Of a stretch of DNA of 64,000 bases, positions 9,207-18,407 are shown in pieces (position 1 is the first letter of the stretch; every line of letters begins with the position of its first letter). The notes under the pieces were generated by a model. That model searched no databases. It was given only the letters and a program-made list of their open reading frames with translations, and was not told the DNA's origin. Position numbers and translations under genes: made by a program. Source of the stretch: Acidobacteriota bacterium (GTDB lineage: Bacteria > Acidobacteriota > Vicinamibacteria > Vicinamibacterales > SCN-69-37); assembly GCA_009694745.1 (NCBI GenBank), contig SHUF01000004.1, positions 1 through 64,000 on the forward strand, written 5' to 3'.

Positions 9207-10402
9207 CGGCCGGTGCGCGCCACTTCTTCGGCGCGCTTGAGCACCCGCATGATGTTCTTGCCGGCGATCTTCCGCACGTCTTCGTCGGAATACTCGCGAC
9301 GCAGCAGTTCGACCATGAGGTCAGGATAGGTCGAGACATCCTCGAGGCCGAGTACCACTTGCGTGATGCCGTCGAAGTCGCCGCCCAGGCCGATGTGATC
9401 GATGCCCGCCACCTTGCGGATGTGGTCGATGTGGTCGGCGACTTGAATAATCGTCGCGCGCGGCGGCGTGTTGGCCGAGCGCCACATCTCCACGCCACGA
9501 GTGATCGAGTCGGTCGTGCTGTCGGCCACCGCAGTGAGCCTGGTGCGCTCGGCGTTTTCACGCACGTTGAAGTCTGCCATCTCCTGGGAAATGAACCCAG
9601 GGACGAAGGTCACCATCACCACGCCGCCGTTCTTCGGCATCTGCGACAGGACGTCGTCGGGCACGTTGCGCGGCACATTGGCGAGGGCCCGGGCCGAAGA
9701 GTGAGAGAAAAACACAGGCGCTTGCGATACCCGGATGGCGTCGGCCATGGTCTCGGGTGAGACATGACTCAGGTCCACGAGCATGCCGAGGCGGTTCATC
9801 TCCTGAATGACCTGTTCGCCAAACGGTGAGAGGCCGCCGTGCACCGGTGTGTCAGTTGCCGAATCCGCCCACGGTACGTTCAGGCTGTGCGTCAGCGTCA
9901 TGTAGCGGGCGCCGAGCCGATACATCATGCGCAGCGTGCCGAGCGAGCCGTCGATGGAGTGTCCGCCCTCCATACCGATGAGCGAGGCGATCTTGCCGGA
10001 CTTCTGGATGCGTTCCACGTCCGCCGAGGTGAGTGCCAGTTCGAGTCGATCGGGATACCGTGCGACCATCCGGTGCACCACATCGATCTGCTCAAGCGTG
10101 GCCGTGACCGCCGTGGTTCCCTGCAACGTTGAGGGCACGTAGACCGACCAGAACTGCGCGCCCACGCCGCCGCGCGCCAGTCGAGCGAAGTCGGTGTGCA
10201 GCGCCTTCTGGGGTTGTCGCAGGTCGAGCGCCGTGATGTCGCCCTTGGCCAATTCCCGAACCTGCCAGGGGTAGTCGTTATGTCCGTCGAACACCGGCAC
10301 ATCGCGCAGGATTCTGCGCGCACGTTCCACCATTGGATCTCCCTGTTGCGACGCGACCGTTGTCACACAGAGCGCACAAAGAAGCAGGGCCAGCGTTCGC
10401 AT
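9203..10402 (-). CDS. membrane dipeptidase (peptidase family M19)
   Basis: DVPVFDGHNDYPWQ; GMEGGHSIDGSLGTLRMMYRLGARYMTLTHSLNVPWADSAT; LVDLSHVSPETM; GIDHIGLGGDFDGI. Confidence 0.93.
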   Translation of the reverse strand: MRTLALLLCALCVTTVASQQGDPMVERARRILRDVPVFDGHNDYPWQVRELAKGDITALDLRQPQKALHTDFARLARGGVGAQFWSVYVPSTLQGTTAVTATLEQIDVVHRMVARYPDRLELALTSADVERIQKSGKIASLIGMEGGHSIDGSLGTLRMMYRLGARYMTLTHSLNVPWADSATDTPVHGGLSPFGEQVIQEMNRLGMLVDLSHVSPETMADAIRVSQAPVFFSHSSARALANVPRNVPDDVLSQMPKNGGVVMVTFVPGFISQEMADFNVRENAERTRLTAVADSTTDSITRGVEMWRSANTPPRATIIQVADHIDHIRKVAGIDHIGLGGDFDGITQVVLGLEDVSTYPDLMVELLRREYSDEDVRKIAGKNIMRVLKRAEEVARTGR

Positions 10403-10422
10403 GAACCGATTATAGTCACCTC

Positions 10423-10815
10423 ATGGGTTTCCGGTTGTCGGCCATTCTCGTGGCCGGTCCCTGCCGGGCAAGGGCACAACGTGTGGTGGATGCGCTCAGC
10501 GCGCAGACCGCCCTCCTCTCCATTGAGATCATCGTCGTGGACCTGGTCGCCGAGTCAGTGCCACGCCTGACCGCCGGCGAAGAGGCGACGCTGGTGTACG
10601 TGCCGATGCCGGGCCTCGCGCGGTGGGGGAAGGCGCGAGCCGAGGGTGCGAGAGTGGCGCGGGCGCCAATCGTGGCGTTTATCGAAGACCATTAAATCGC
10701 GGTGATGTATCTGTCAGACGCGCTGGGTGAGTCGGCCGGCTACCTGTCCAGGGCCGGGGCCGCAGCGCGTGATGTGCTGAAGTACGAGCTCGAGACCGAG
10801 CGCGGTTCCGGATGA
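10423..10815 (+). pseudogene. glycosyltransferase remnant: N-terminal piece, stop at 10693-10695, then an in-frame C-terminal-like piece
   Basis: ...RVARAPIVAFIEDH* continues in the same frame as IAVMYLSDALGESAGYLSRAGAAARDVLKYELETERGSG*; the catalytic middle is missing. Confidence 0.55.
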
Positions 10816-11636
10816 CTCGCCCTCCGCTGGTGTCCGTTGTCGTCGCGGCGTATCGCTCGGACAAGGGAATCGCCGGCTGCCTCTCTGCCTTGCAGTCGCA
10901 GACGTTCACCGATTTCGAAACGGTCGTCGTCAACAGCTCTCCGGGTGACGAGACAAAGCGGATTATCACGGAGGAATTTCCGGCCGTCACGTTTGTGGAG
11001 AGTCTCACTCGGCTGTTGCCGCACGCCGCGCGCAATCGAGGTGTGCAGATCACCAGTGGGCGGCTCCTGGTGTTCACAGATGCCGACTGCCGGCCGGCAC
11101 CTGACTGGATCGAACAATGTGTGGCCGCTCAGGCAGCCGGGCATGAGGCGGTGTGTGGCAGCATCGAGCCCGACGAACAGAACTGGTTCGGCCTGGGCGT
11201 GCACCTCTGCAAGTACTCGTTCCGGCTGAAGGGACTGCCGCCAGGTCATTGCGCGATCGCCGGAACCGCCAACGCCTGTTATTCGCGAACCGCATTCGAG
11301 GCGGCCGGGCCCTTCGATGGTGAGGTGTACTCGGGTGACGCGGTGCTGGCCTGGCGTGCGGCTAGGCGCGGCTGGACGCCGTGGTTCGAACTCCTGCGGC
11401 TCGTGGTCCGACAGGGCCTGCGTCCAGCGCGTGACCGACTCATCATCGGTCTTGCCATCGGAGTGTTGTCACGGGTCGCGCTGGGTGCGATCCTGCCGTC
11501 GGGCCTGGCGGTCGTTGACGTTTTCGCGTTTGTCGTAGTGCCCGTGGTGATCGTCGCCACCGCCGTGGCGTCAAGCATCATCCCCGCTCGCCGCGCCGCA
11601 AGCGTGGATCCCAACGTAGCGCTCAGAAATTTCTGA
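10812..11636 (+). CDS. chimeric ORF: family-2 glycosyltransferase N-terminus joined to an ADOP/MacB-type permease C-terminus
   Basis: VSVVVAAYRSDKGIAGCLSALQSQTF ... SGRLLVFTDADCRPAPDW ... SGDAVLAWRAARRG then RLVVRQGLRP ... VVIVATAVASSIIPARRAASVDPNVALRNF. Confidence 0.75.
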   Translation: MTRPPLVSVVVAAYRSDKGIAGCLSALQSQTFTDFETVVVNSSPGDETKRIITEEFPAVTFVESLTRLLPHAARNRGVQITSGRLLVFTDADCRPAPDWIEQCVAAQAAGHEAVCGSIEPDEQNWFGLGVHLCKYSFRLKGLPPGHCAIAGTANACYSRTAFEAAGPFDGEVYSGDAVLAWRAARRGWTPWFELLRLVVRQGLRPARDRLIIGLAIGVLSRVALGAILPSGLAVVDVFAFVVVPVVIVATAVASSIIPARRAASVDPNVALRNF

Positions 11637-11676
11637 TGGGGTCCTGGGGTCCCGGAGTCCCGGAGTCCGGGGGTCG
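11637..11676. repeat. G-rich tandem array of GGGGTCC / CGGAGTCC units
   Basis: tggggtcctggggtcccggagtcccggagtccgggggtcg read directly after the stop codon. Confidence 0.8.
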
Positions 11677-11745
11677 TCAGACTCCGCGTCTCGGCGCCTC
11701 CTGTGATCCGTCGTAAGGGCGGCGCGACAAGGTAAGATCGCGCCT

Positions 11746-12138
11746 ATGTCTTTGTCGCTCGACTGGAAAGGTGATCTCACGTTCGTCAACAGCGCCGGTT
11801 CGCCGGCGATTCATCTTGAGAGCAGCACACCGGGAGTGTCATCTCCAATGCACGTGCTCGCCTACGCCGCAATGGCGTGCATGGGGATGGATCTGGTGCA
11901 CATCCTGCAGAAGGGCCGTCACGACCTGAAGGGTCTCACGGTGCATTTCGACGGCGAGCGCGCCGCCGATTACCCGAAGCGCTACACCGCGATGCACTTG
12001 CGATTCGAGGTCACAGGCGACGTGCCCGAAGACGCCGTCGAGCGCGCCCTGACGCTCTCGCACGAGAAGTACTGCTCGGTGTCCAATTCCATCCGCGCGG
12101 ACATCGAGTTCAAGACTTCCTTCACGGTGACCAAGTAA
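11746..12138 (+). CDS. OsmC family protein
   Basis: SSPMHVLAYAAMACMGMDLVHILQKGRHDLKGLTVHFDGERAADYPKRYT; SHEKYCSVSNSIRADIEF. Confidence 0.9.
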   Translation: MSLSLDWKGDLTFVNSAGSPAIHLESSTPGVSSPMHVLAYAAMACMGMDLVHILQKGRHDLKGLTVHFDGERAADYPKRYTAMHLRFEVTGDVPEDAVERALTLSHEKYCSVSNSIRADIEFKTSFTVTK

Positions 12139-12268
12139 GGGGACGGGTGTCGATCTGTGGAAAAGTCCTGGAAAACGACCTCTGAGGTAGTTTTCGCGGA
12201 GGCCGAATCGAAAACTACCTCAGAGGTCGTTTTTCAGGACTTTTCCACAGATCGACACCCGTCCCCTT
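12137..12268. repeat. long modular inverted repeat (about 60-nt arms, one mismatch seen) containing AAAACGACCTCTGAGGTAGTTTT
   Basis: aaggggacgggtgtcgatctgtggaaaagtcctggaaaacgacctctgaggtagttttcg / cgaaaactacctcagaggtcgtttttcaggacttttccacagatcgacacccgtcccctt. Confidence 0.95.
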
Positions 12269-13317
12269 CCCCCCGCCGCCCGTACATCGACTGGCTGCGC
12301 GGTGTGGCCGTGTTGTTCATGATCGAGTGGCACGTGGTGGATGCGTGGAGCACCGATGCCTCGCGGCAGGGCACCGTGTTCACGGCACTGGCGCTTATCG
12401 GCGGCACGGCCGCGCCGCTGTTCCTGTTTCTCGCCGGCCTGGCCATTCCATTCGCCGCCGCTTCACAGCAGCGAAAAGGGAAGTCGCTGCGTGAGGCCGC
12501 CTGGGCGCTGGAAAAACGCGGCTGGCAAATCTTTCTGTTCGCGCACCTCTTCCGGCTGCAGTCATTCCTCGGCAACCCCTGGGCGCGCGTGGACAGCATC
12601 TTCAAGCCCGACATCCTCAACATCCTGGGTCTCGGCATGGTGGTCACCGCATGGTGCTGGGGGCGCAGTGACGCACTGAAACGCCGCGCGGCTTGGCTGC
12701 TGGTGCCTGCGGCCATCCTGGTCGTGATCACTCCGCTCTCACGAGTCTGGTGGTGGCCCACGGTGCTGCATCCGCGACTCGAGGCGTACATCAGGCCCAA
12801 CGGCGGATGGGGCCAGTTCGCGATCTTTCCCTGGCTGGCCTTTGTTCTGGTAGGGTGTGCCGTCGGCGTTTGGATCGCCCGGTCACGCCCAGCGACCGAA
12901 GAACGCCGCTTCCACGGCCAACTCGCTCAGGCCGGCGCCGCCCTCGTCATCGTCGGCATCATCGCTGCGTTTGTGCCGTCGCCATTCAACTCGAGTTTCT
13001 GGACCACCTCGCTGTCCTTCTTCTTCATCAGGACCGGGGTGATGACGATGGCGCTGGCGGGGGCGTGGTGGTGGATGTCACGAGCGAATGCGCACCGATG
13101 GAGCCCGGTGGTGCTGTTCGGACAGACGTCGCTATTTGTGTACTGGGTGCACGTGGAACTGACGTACGGGATGTTCAGCGCCGCGTGGAAGCGGTCGCTG
13201 ACGCTCGGCGAAACGGCGCTCGCCTATCTCGCGTTCACCGCGCTCATGCTCTTCGCCGCGAAATGGTGGGCGAAGCGCACCGAACGGCCCTGGATACCGG
13301 AGCACCTGCGGGCGTGA
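12157..13317 (+). CDS. multi-TM HGSNAT/DUF1624-like acyltransferase whose N-terminus is encoded by the hairpin
   Basis: MEKSWKTTSEVVFAEAESKTTSEVVFQDFSTDRHPSPSPRRPYIDWLRGVAVLFMIEWHVVDAW...; no in-frame start between the hairpin and IDWLRG. Confidence 0.75.
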   Translation: MEKSWKTTSEVVFAEAESKTTSEVVFQDFSTDRHPSPSPRRPYIDWLRGVAVLFMIEWHVVDAWSTDASRQGTVFTALALIGGTAAPLFLFLAGLAIPFAAASQQRKGKSLREAAWALEKRGWQIFLFAHLFRLQSFLGNPWARVDSIFKPDILNILGLGMVVTAWCWGRSDALKRRAAWLLVPAAILVVITPLSRVWWWPTVLHPRLEAYIRPNGGWGQFAIFPWLAFVLVGCAVGVWIARSRPATEERRFHGQLAQAGAALVIVGIIAAFVPSPFNSSFWTTSLSFFFIRTGVMTMALAGAWWWMSRANAHRWSPVVLFGQTSLFVYWVHVELTYGMFSAAWKRSLTLGETALAYLAFTALMLFAAKWWAKRTERPWIPEHLRA

Positions 13318-13330
13318 GATCCTCCCGGCC

Positions 13331-14266
13331 ATGAGACCATTCCCAGTCGTCGCCATCACCCTCGTGTTCGGACTCGCCACCGCCGGGCCGGTGGCCGCGC
13401 ATGGCAATCCGTCGGCGTTGGCCGATCGGGCGGCGCGCGCGATTGCCTCGGGCAAGGTGGACTTGGCCCGCGACCTTGCGCCACTGGTCGGCGTGCTGCG
13501 TGCACCTGCTTCCACCGAAGACCTGCGCACCGCTATCGACAAGATCAAGACTCTGGGCTGCGCCACCGGCAGCAGCCCCGCTGAAGTCAAACACTACCTG
13601 CTCGAGCAGTCCACCCCGCTACTGCTGAAAATCGGCGCCACCGGGCCCACCGTGTTTGCCCGCGGAGATGCGCTGATGGCGCTGCGCGAGATGGGAGCCT
13701 CGCGAGCCGTGCTCGACCAGGCGGCGACGATTGCAGAGAAGGATTCCGACGACTACGTGCGCAGCCGCGGCGAGATCCTGCGTAACTTCATGAAATCGAT
13801 GCCCGCCGGCGGTGCCGCGGCCGAAGTCAAGGCCGGCGGCGGCGCAGGAGCAACGGCCGCGACCGCGGCGCTGAAGAAGAAAGACCTCGGCGTGTCATTG
13901 GACCAATTGCGCCGATCGTCGCTTGAGGGCGCCGCCGCCGACGTGCAGGCACTACTCGATGCCGGCGTCAGTGCCAATGGCGGCGCGGGCCTGAACGACA
14001 GCCCTCTCTACTTCGCCGTGTTCTCGGGCTGCGGCGCCAAGGGCGGCGAGACCGACGCCCTGGTCAGCACTGTTGGCATGCTGCTGAAGGGCGGCGCCGA
14101 CGTGAAACGCAAGGACGACAACGGCAACACGATCATGACGAGCGCCGCGCAGATGTGCGGCGGGAAGATCGTCGGCAGTCTGACCGCCGCCCAGGCAACC
14201 ATGGTGTCGGCCATGGTCACTGACCCGCGCGAGAAGGCGCTCCTGCAGCGCGCCACGCGTAAGTAG
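13331..14266 (+). CDS. exported ankyrin-repeat-like protein
   Basis: Signal peptide; SLEGAAADVQALLDAGVSANGGAGLNDSPLYFAV ... MLLKGGADVKRKDDNGNTIM. Confidence 0.7.
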   Translation: MRPFPVVAITLVFGLATAGPVAAHGNPSALADRAARAIASGKVDLARDLAPLVGVLRAPASTEDLRTAIDKIKTLGCATGSSPAEVKHYLLEQSTPLLLKIGATGPTVFARGDALMALREMGASRAVLDQAATIAEKDSDDYVRSRGEILRNFMKSMPAGGAAAEVKAGGGAGATAATAALKKKDLGVSLDQLRRSSLEGAAADVQALLDAGVSANGGAGLNDSPLYFAVFSGCGAKGGETDALVSTVGMLLKGGADVKRKDDNGNTIMTSAAQMCGGKIVGSLTAAQATMVSAMVTDPREKALLQRATRK

Positions 14267-14273
14267 CGACGCC

Positions 14274-17225
14274 CTACCTGTCGTTCCAGTTCACGATCGA
14301 GTTGAAGATCATGTTGAACTCGCCGTGGTTCTGCCACCGGTAGATCGGGTTGTTGGCAAACAGAAGCACGCGGCCTTTGCCGTTGCGCGCACCGGGCACG
14401 TCAACCGCGATGGCCTTCTGCGAGAGCACATCCGCGCCGGTCATCAGTCCGGAGATGACCGACGAGTCGCCACCGACGTAACGCGCCAGGATGTTCTCCT
14501 GGTCCGACATGCCCACGCGCAGGAACGGACCGCTGACGTACTTCACGCCGAAGTTCTTGTTGCCGTAGCCGTAGAACACTGGGTGGTCGGGCTTTGAAAT
14601 CTCAGCCTGCACGAGCGGACGCTGCGCGGTAATTCCTGCGACCTGGTCGGTGTCCACGGTCTTCGCAAAGCCGAACTCGATCGGGAACCGCACCGCATTG
14701 TGCGCGGCGATGAGCGTGCCGCCGCCTTCAAGGAACGCCGCGAACGCATCTACGCCCACCTGGCCGAAGCCGCCGGTGATGTCGGGTGATTCGCCATACA
14801 TGCCGAGGAACTTGTACTTGTCCGTTTTCATGTAGGGCACAGGCCGTGCGCTGGCGGGTTGCATCACCGACTGCCGGTTGATGCCCTGGAACGCCATGAC
14901 AATCACGTCGTAGTCGGCCTTTAGGTTGCCCTTCATCACCCGCTCTTTGTAGATGAGGTCGAAGGGGATGCCGAACTGGTCAAACGCGTGCCGGTACCAA
15001 CCCAGTTCCTGCGTGCCGCCCCACTGCGAGTAGATGGCCACACGAGGTGCGTCGGCATCGTGCGTCGCCACGGTCGGAATCGAGGCAAGCGTGGTCGCCG
15101 TCAGTCCGAACTTCTCCACCGCAGCCCGCACCGTCGCGATATCGGAGGGTGTTGACACGATGAACGAGCCGGCAGGGAAGTCCATGCCCGAGGCCGTGAA
15201 GCTGGCCTTGGCGACTTTCATGGGGACGTTGCGTACCGCATAGCGGAACGACACCATATTGTTCGAGCCGAGGTGGGCGATGGCGATGCCGGCCGTGCCT
15301 GACCCGATGATGCGGGCCGCGTGGGTGGACGTCTTGACCACCTTCGTCCCCACTTCCAGCACGTCCTTGTTGTTGATCTCGCGCACATCCACACCCATCG
15401 CCGGGCCCATCGTCCACCCCGAGTCGTCGTAGGTGGAGAGGCGCTCGTCGGGATAGTCCTGCTTCTCAAAGAGGTTCTTCGCGAGGTTCCAGTAGGGCTG
15501 TCCGGCCTTCACGAGGTACGAACCCGCCGGGAATGTCTCTTCGCCCAGTTTGAACTCTGCGGTGGCCTGGCTCACTTCGATGCCCTGGATGCCCATGATG
15601 CGGATGAGTTCGGCCACGCGCGTCATGTCGCGCTGCACGGGAATCACATACGCGTGGGGCGGATTGTCCAGACCGCGCCGGATGGAATTGCGTGTTTTCA
15701 TGTAGAAGTTCTCGACCACGAGGTTCGGGAACATCGACGTGAGCTGCAGCGCCGAGAGCACGCCCGTCTGCATGTAGTTCGTGTTGTTCCGGCGTGTGAA
15801 GTTCGCCACCGCGTCCGGCGGCACCGGCAGGCCGCGATACCACTCGCGCGGCTGGCCTCCGCCTCGTCCGGTCGGCACGCCGCCCGCGCGGCCGCCAGCC
15901 GGCGGTGCGCCTCGTCCAGCGCCCTGGCCTGCACCCACAGCTGCATCAGGCGCACCCGCGCCACGGCCACCGCCACGGCCTGCACCGCGGCCACCACCGG
16001 CACCCGCGGCGGCAGGCGGCGTCGCGCCGCCAGCGGCAGGGGCTGTTCCAGCCGCTGCCGGAGCCGCCGGCGTCGGAAGGTCACGCCCCGACTGCGTTTC
16101 GTACATCTTCATCAGGCCGTTGTGGTTGTAGGCCAACGACCCGAGGTAACCCGGCGACCAGCCGTCCATGAACGCGTGCGTGTACACGCCAGGCATGCCG
16201 TACTTGGTCATCTGCGCCATCTCGAAGTTTGAGAAGAACGGCAGTTCCGAAAAGAGGATCGGGTCCAGGTTCGGGTTTTGGGGCGGACCGCCGCTGTAGG
16301 TGTAGAGTAGCGTCAGCGACTCGTGCAGGTCGTGCATGATCGGCGGGTGGGCGGTGAAGTACCAGTCGCCCAGGCCGCGCATCTGCATCTGCGAGAGGTT
16401 AATGTCGCGGTTGTTGTCGTGGTAGACGTACTTGCCCCAGTAGGGCACGCCTGCGCCACCACCACGGCCGCCACCACCCACGGCGCCCGGCTGACCGGCC
16501 GCTGCCGCTGCGGTCTCATCCAGCCCCTTGTAGAACCAATCGAGGTTGCGGTCGCGCCCGTCGGCATCGGCCACCGGCGTCACCGAGACGATCACTTTGT
16601 TGCGAATCTCCGAGATGAGCGGCGACGTTTCAACGGCCAGGCGGTAGACCAGCTCCATCAGCATCTCGGGGGGCCCGAGTTCGCCTGAGTGCAGACCGCC
16701 CATCAGGTGGTAGTGCGGCTTGGTGGTGGCGATGAGGTTCTTGATTTGCGGTTCGCTCAGGCCGCGGGGGTCTGCCAGCTTGGCCAGGTTGTCGCGGTTG
16801 CCCTGCAGGCCCTTGATGTTGGCGTCTGAAGACACCCAGACCACCACCAGCTCCCGGCCCTCGTCCGACTTACCGATGGATTCGATCCGGACCCGGGGCG
16901 TGGCCGCGGCCAGCGCCCGGTAGTACTTGAGGATGTCTTCGTAGTAGGTGAGTTTCCCGGGGGCTCCGATGTGGTACCCCAGCACGTCCTTGGGGGTGGG
17001 GATGCCCGGCACCTTCGGGAGGTGGTCCACCAGCGGGCTGCCGTAAATGGGGTTTCCCGTCCATTCCTTGTAGAGTTTCACGAATTCTTCGTCCTGGGCC
17101 TGTTTCGGGTCCCGGGTCTCGGTCACCGATTGCTGGGCCGGGGCCGTAGCCACTGCCAGGACAAATACTGCCAGGCCGACGGTCGACATCCACCATTTTC
17201 GGTGGGAAACTCCAGCGATTCTCAT
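14274..17225 (-). CDS. M14 family zinc carboxypeptidase, exported
   Basis: Start MRIAGVSHRKWWMSTVGLAVFVLAVATAPAQQ; zinc motif region YHLMGGLHSGELGPPEMLMELVYRL; DRDGRNLDW-type region. The track ORF extends artefactually to 18464. Confidence 0.88.
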   Translation of the reverse strand: MRIAGVSHRKWWMSTVGLAVFVLAVATAPAQQSVTETRDPKQAQDEEFVKLYKEWTGNPIYGSPLVDHLPKVPGIPTPKDVLGYHIGAPGKLTYYEDILKYYRALAAATPRVRIESIGKSDEGRELVVVWVSSDANIKGLQGNRDNLAKLADPRGLSEPQIKNLIATTKPHYHLMGGLHSGELGPPEMLMELVYRLAVETSPLISEIRNKVIVSVTPVADADGRDRNLDWFYKGLDETAAAAAGQPGAVGGGGRGGGAGVPYWGKYVYHDNNRDINLSQMQMRGLGDWYFTAHPPIMHDLHESLTLLYTYSGGPPQNPNLDPILFSELPFFSNFEMAQMTKYGMPGVYTHAFMDGWSPGYLGSLAYNHNGLMKMYETQSGRDLPTPAAPAAAGTAPAAGGATPPAAAGAGGGRGAGRGGGRGAGAPDAAVGAGQGAGRGAPPAGGRAGGVPTGRGGGQPREWYRGLPVPPDAVANFTRRNNTNYMQTGVLSALQLTSMFPNLVVENFYMKTRNSIRRGLDNPPHAYVIPVQRDMTRVAELIRIMGIQGIEVSQATAEFKLGEETFPAGSYLVKAGQPYWNLAKNLFEKQDYPDERLSTYDDSGWTMGPAMGVDVREINNKDVLEVGTKVVKTSTHAARIIGSGTAGIAIAHLGSNNMVSFRYAVRNVPMKVAKASFTASGMDFPAGSFIVSTPSDIATVRAAVEKFGLTATTLASIPTVATHDADAPRVAIYSQWGGTQELGWYRHAFDQFGIPFDLIYKERVMKGNLKADYDVIVMAFQGINRQSVMQPASARPVPYMKTDKYKFLGMYGESPDITGGFGQVGVDAFAAFLEGGGTLIAAHNAVRFPIEFGFAKTVDTDQVAGITAQRPLVQAEISKPDHPVFYGYGNKNFGVKYVSGPFLRVGMSDQENILARYVGGDSSVISGLMTGADVLSQKAIAVDVPGARNGKGRVLLFANNPIYRWQNHGEFNMIFNSIVNWNDR

Positions 17226-17279
17226 CGGTAACTCCTTCAAGGCTTGAGATTCTACAGGCCGCAACCTACAATCACGCCT

Positions 17280-18407
17280 ATGATTTCCGTCGCCGCACTC
17301 CGGATGCAGCAATTTGGCGTCCAATTCTATCAGGCTTCGCTGACCGCGAAGGACATCGACAAGCTCGTACGCTTCGAGGTCCTGAGCTACGGCGATCAGG
17401 GCGCATCGGGCGTCCGCGGAAACGCCAGGCAGTCCAAGGTCCGGTGGGACTTCCTGGAACGCCGCATCGCCTCGAGCGACAAGGCCTACCAACGCCAAAT
17501 CATCCGGAAGAAGATCGACGAGCTGGTCGGGTACTACGACCAGTGCCGCCAGGCGCGCGACCTGCCGTCCATCCCAGGCGCCGTCATCATCTCGTGCGAC
17601 GAGGCGCTCAAGTTCGACGCGATGCCGGGCGAACCGTCGCTGGGCATCCTCAAGGTGCCTGAGCGCGAAGGCATTCTGCGCGCCATCGACGGCCAGCATC
17701 GCCTGCTCGCGCTCCACGCGGGCATCGAGCACTTTGGCGACGAGTCCTTCACGGTGCCGGCCATCATCTTCGACCGTCTCCCTGAAGACCACGTCGTCCA
17801 GATGTTTGTCACGATCAACGCGAAGCACACGCGGCTCAATCCGTCGCACCTGGTTGCGCTCTCGGGACGGCAGTTGTACCGCGACGAGAATCTCGCGGCC
17901 GCGCACGATGTGGTTCGTGCACTCAGCGAGCGGGAAGATTCGCCGCTGCTTGGCGAAATCAAGCTGCTCGGTGTGGGTCACGGACGAGTGGCGCAGGCGC
18001 CGCTGGCGCAGGAACTCAAGAAGCTGTTCGGCGCTGAGGCGTTCGGCTCGGTCAAGAAGACCAATGAGTTCCGCGATGAGGCGACGCGCTTCTTTGTGAA
18101 CTACTTCAAGCAGGTCGCCGTGGTGTTTGGCGCCGCCTGGAACGGCCGGAAGTACAGCATCAAGTCGGCCTCGGCGCTCCGTGCCTTCATCCGGGTCGCG
18201 CCAGACATCGTCAGGCACCTCGACCAGCAGCACGCCGACCTCGCAGACTTCCGCGCCATCGGCCGCATCATCGCCCCCTGGGGCCGCCGCATCGGCGACC
18301 TCCGGTTCGAAACCGACGGCGCCTGGAAGCGCTCGGGTTCGACGGTGGATCAACTGGTGAAGGAACTCCGCCTCGCGCTTCAGTACCCCGAAGGTTCGAT
18401 CGGGTAA
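17280..18407 (+). CDS. DGQHR domain-containing protein (DndB-like)
   Basis: REGILRAIDGQHRLLALHAGIEHFGDESFTVPAIIFDRLPEDHVVQMFVTINAKHTRLNPSHLVALSG. Confidence 0.88.
   Translation: MISVAALRMQQFGVQFYQASLTAKDIDKLVRFEVLSYGDQGASGVRGNARQSKVRWDFLERRIASSDKAYQRQIIRKKIDELVGYYDQCRQARDLPSIPGAVIISCDEALKFDAMPGEPSLGILKVPEREGILRAIDGQHRLLALHAGIEHFGDESFTVPAIIFDRLPEDHVVQMFVTINAKHTRLNPSHLVALSGRQLYRDENLAAAHDVVRALSEREDSPLLGEIKLLGVGHGRVAQAPLAQELKKLFGAEAFGSVKKTNEFRDEATRFFVNYFKQVAVVFGAAWNGRKYSIKSASALRAFIRVAPDIVRHLDQQHADLADFRAIGRIIAPWGRRIGDLRFETDGAWKRSGSTVDQLVKELRLALQYPEGSIG

Noticed and set aside
15321-16232. 303-aa plus-strand ORF opposite the M14 gene
   Set aside because: Antisense composition artefact (HRR/HVR-rich) with no recognisable domain. 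The same applies to most long antisense ORFs in the track, e.g. 4236-5129, 32913-33941, 46770-48065, 52302-53510.
17280-18407. A complete Dnd/phosphorothioation system
   Set aside because: Only a DGQHR/DndB-like protein is present; the cysteine desulfurases in the window belong to suf and to the mqnD neighbourhood.
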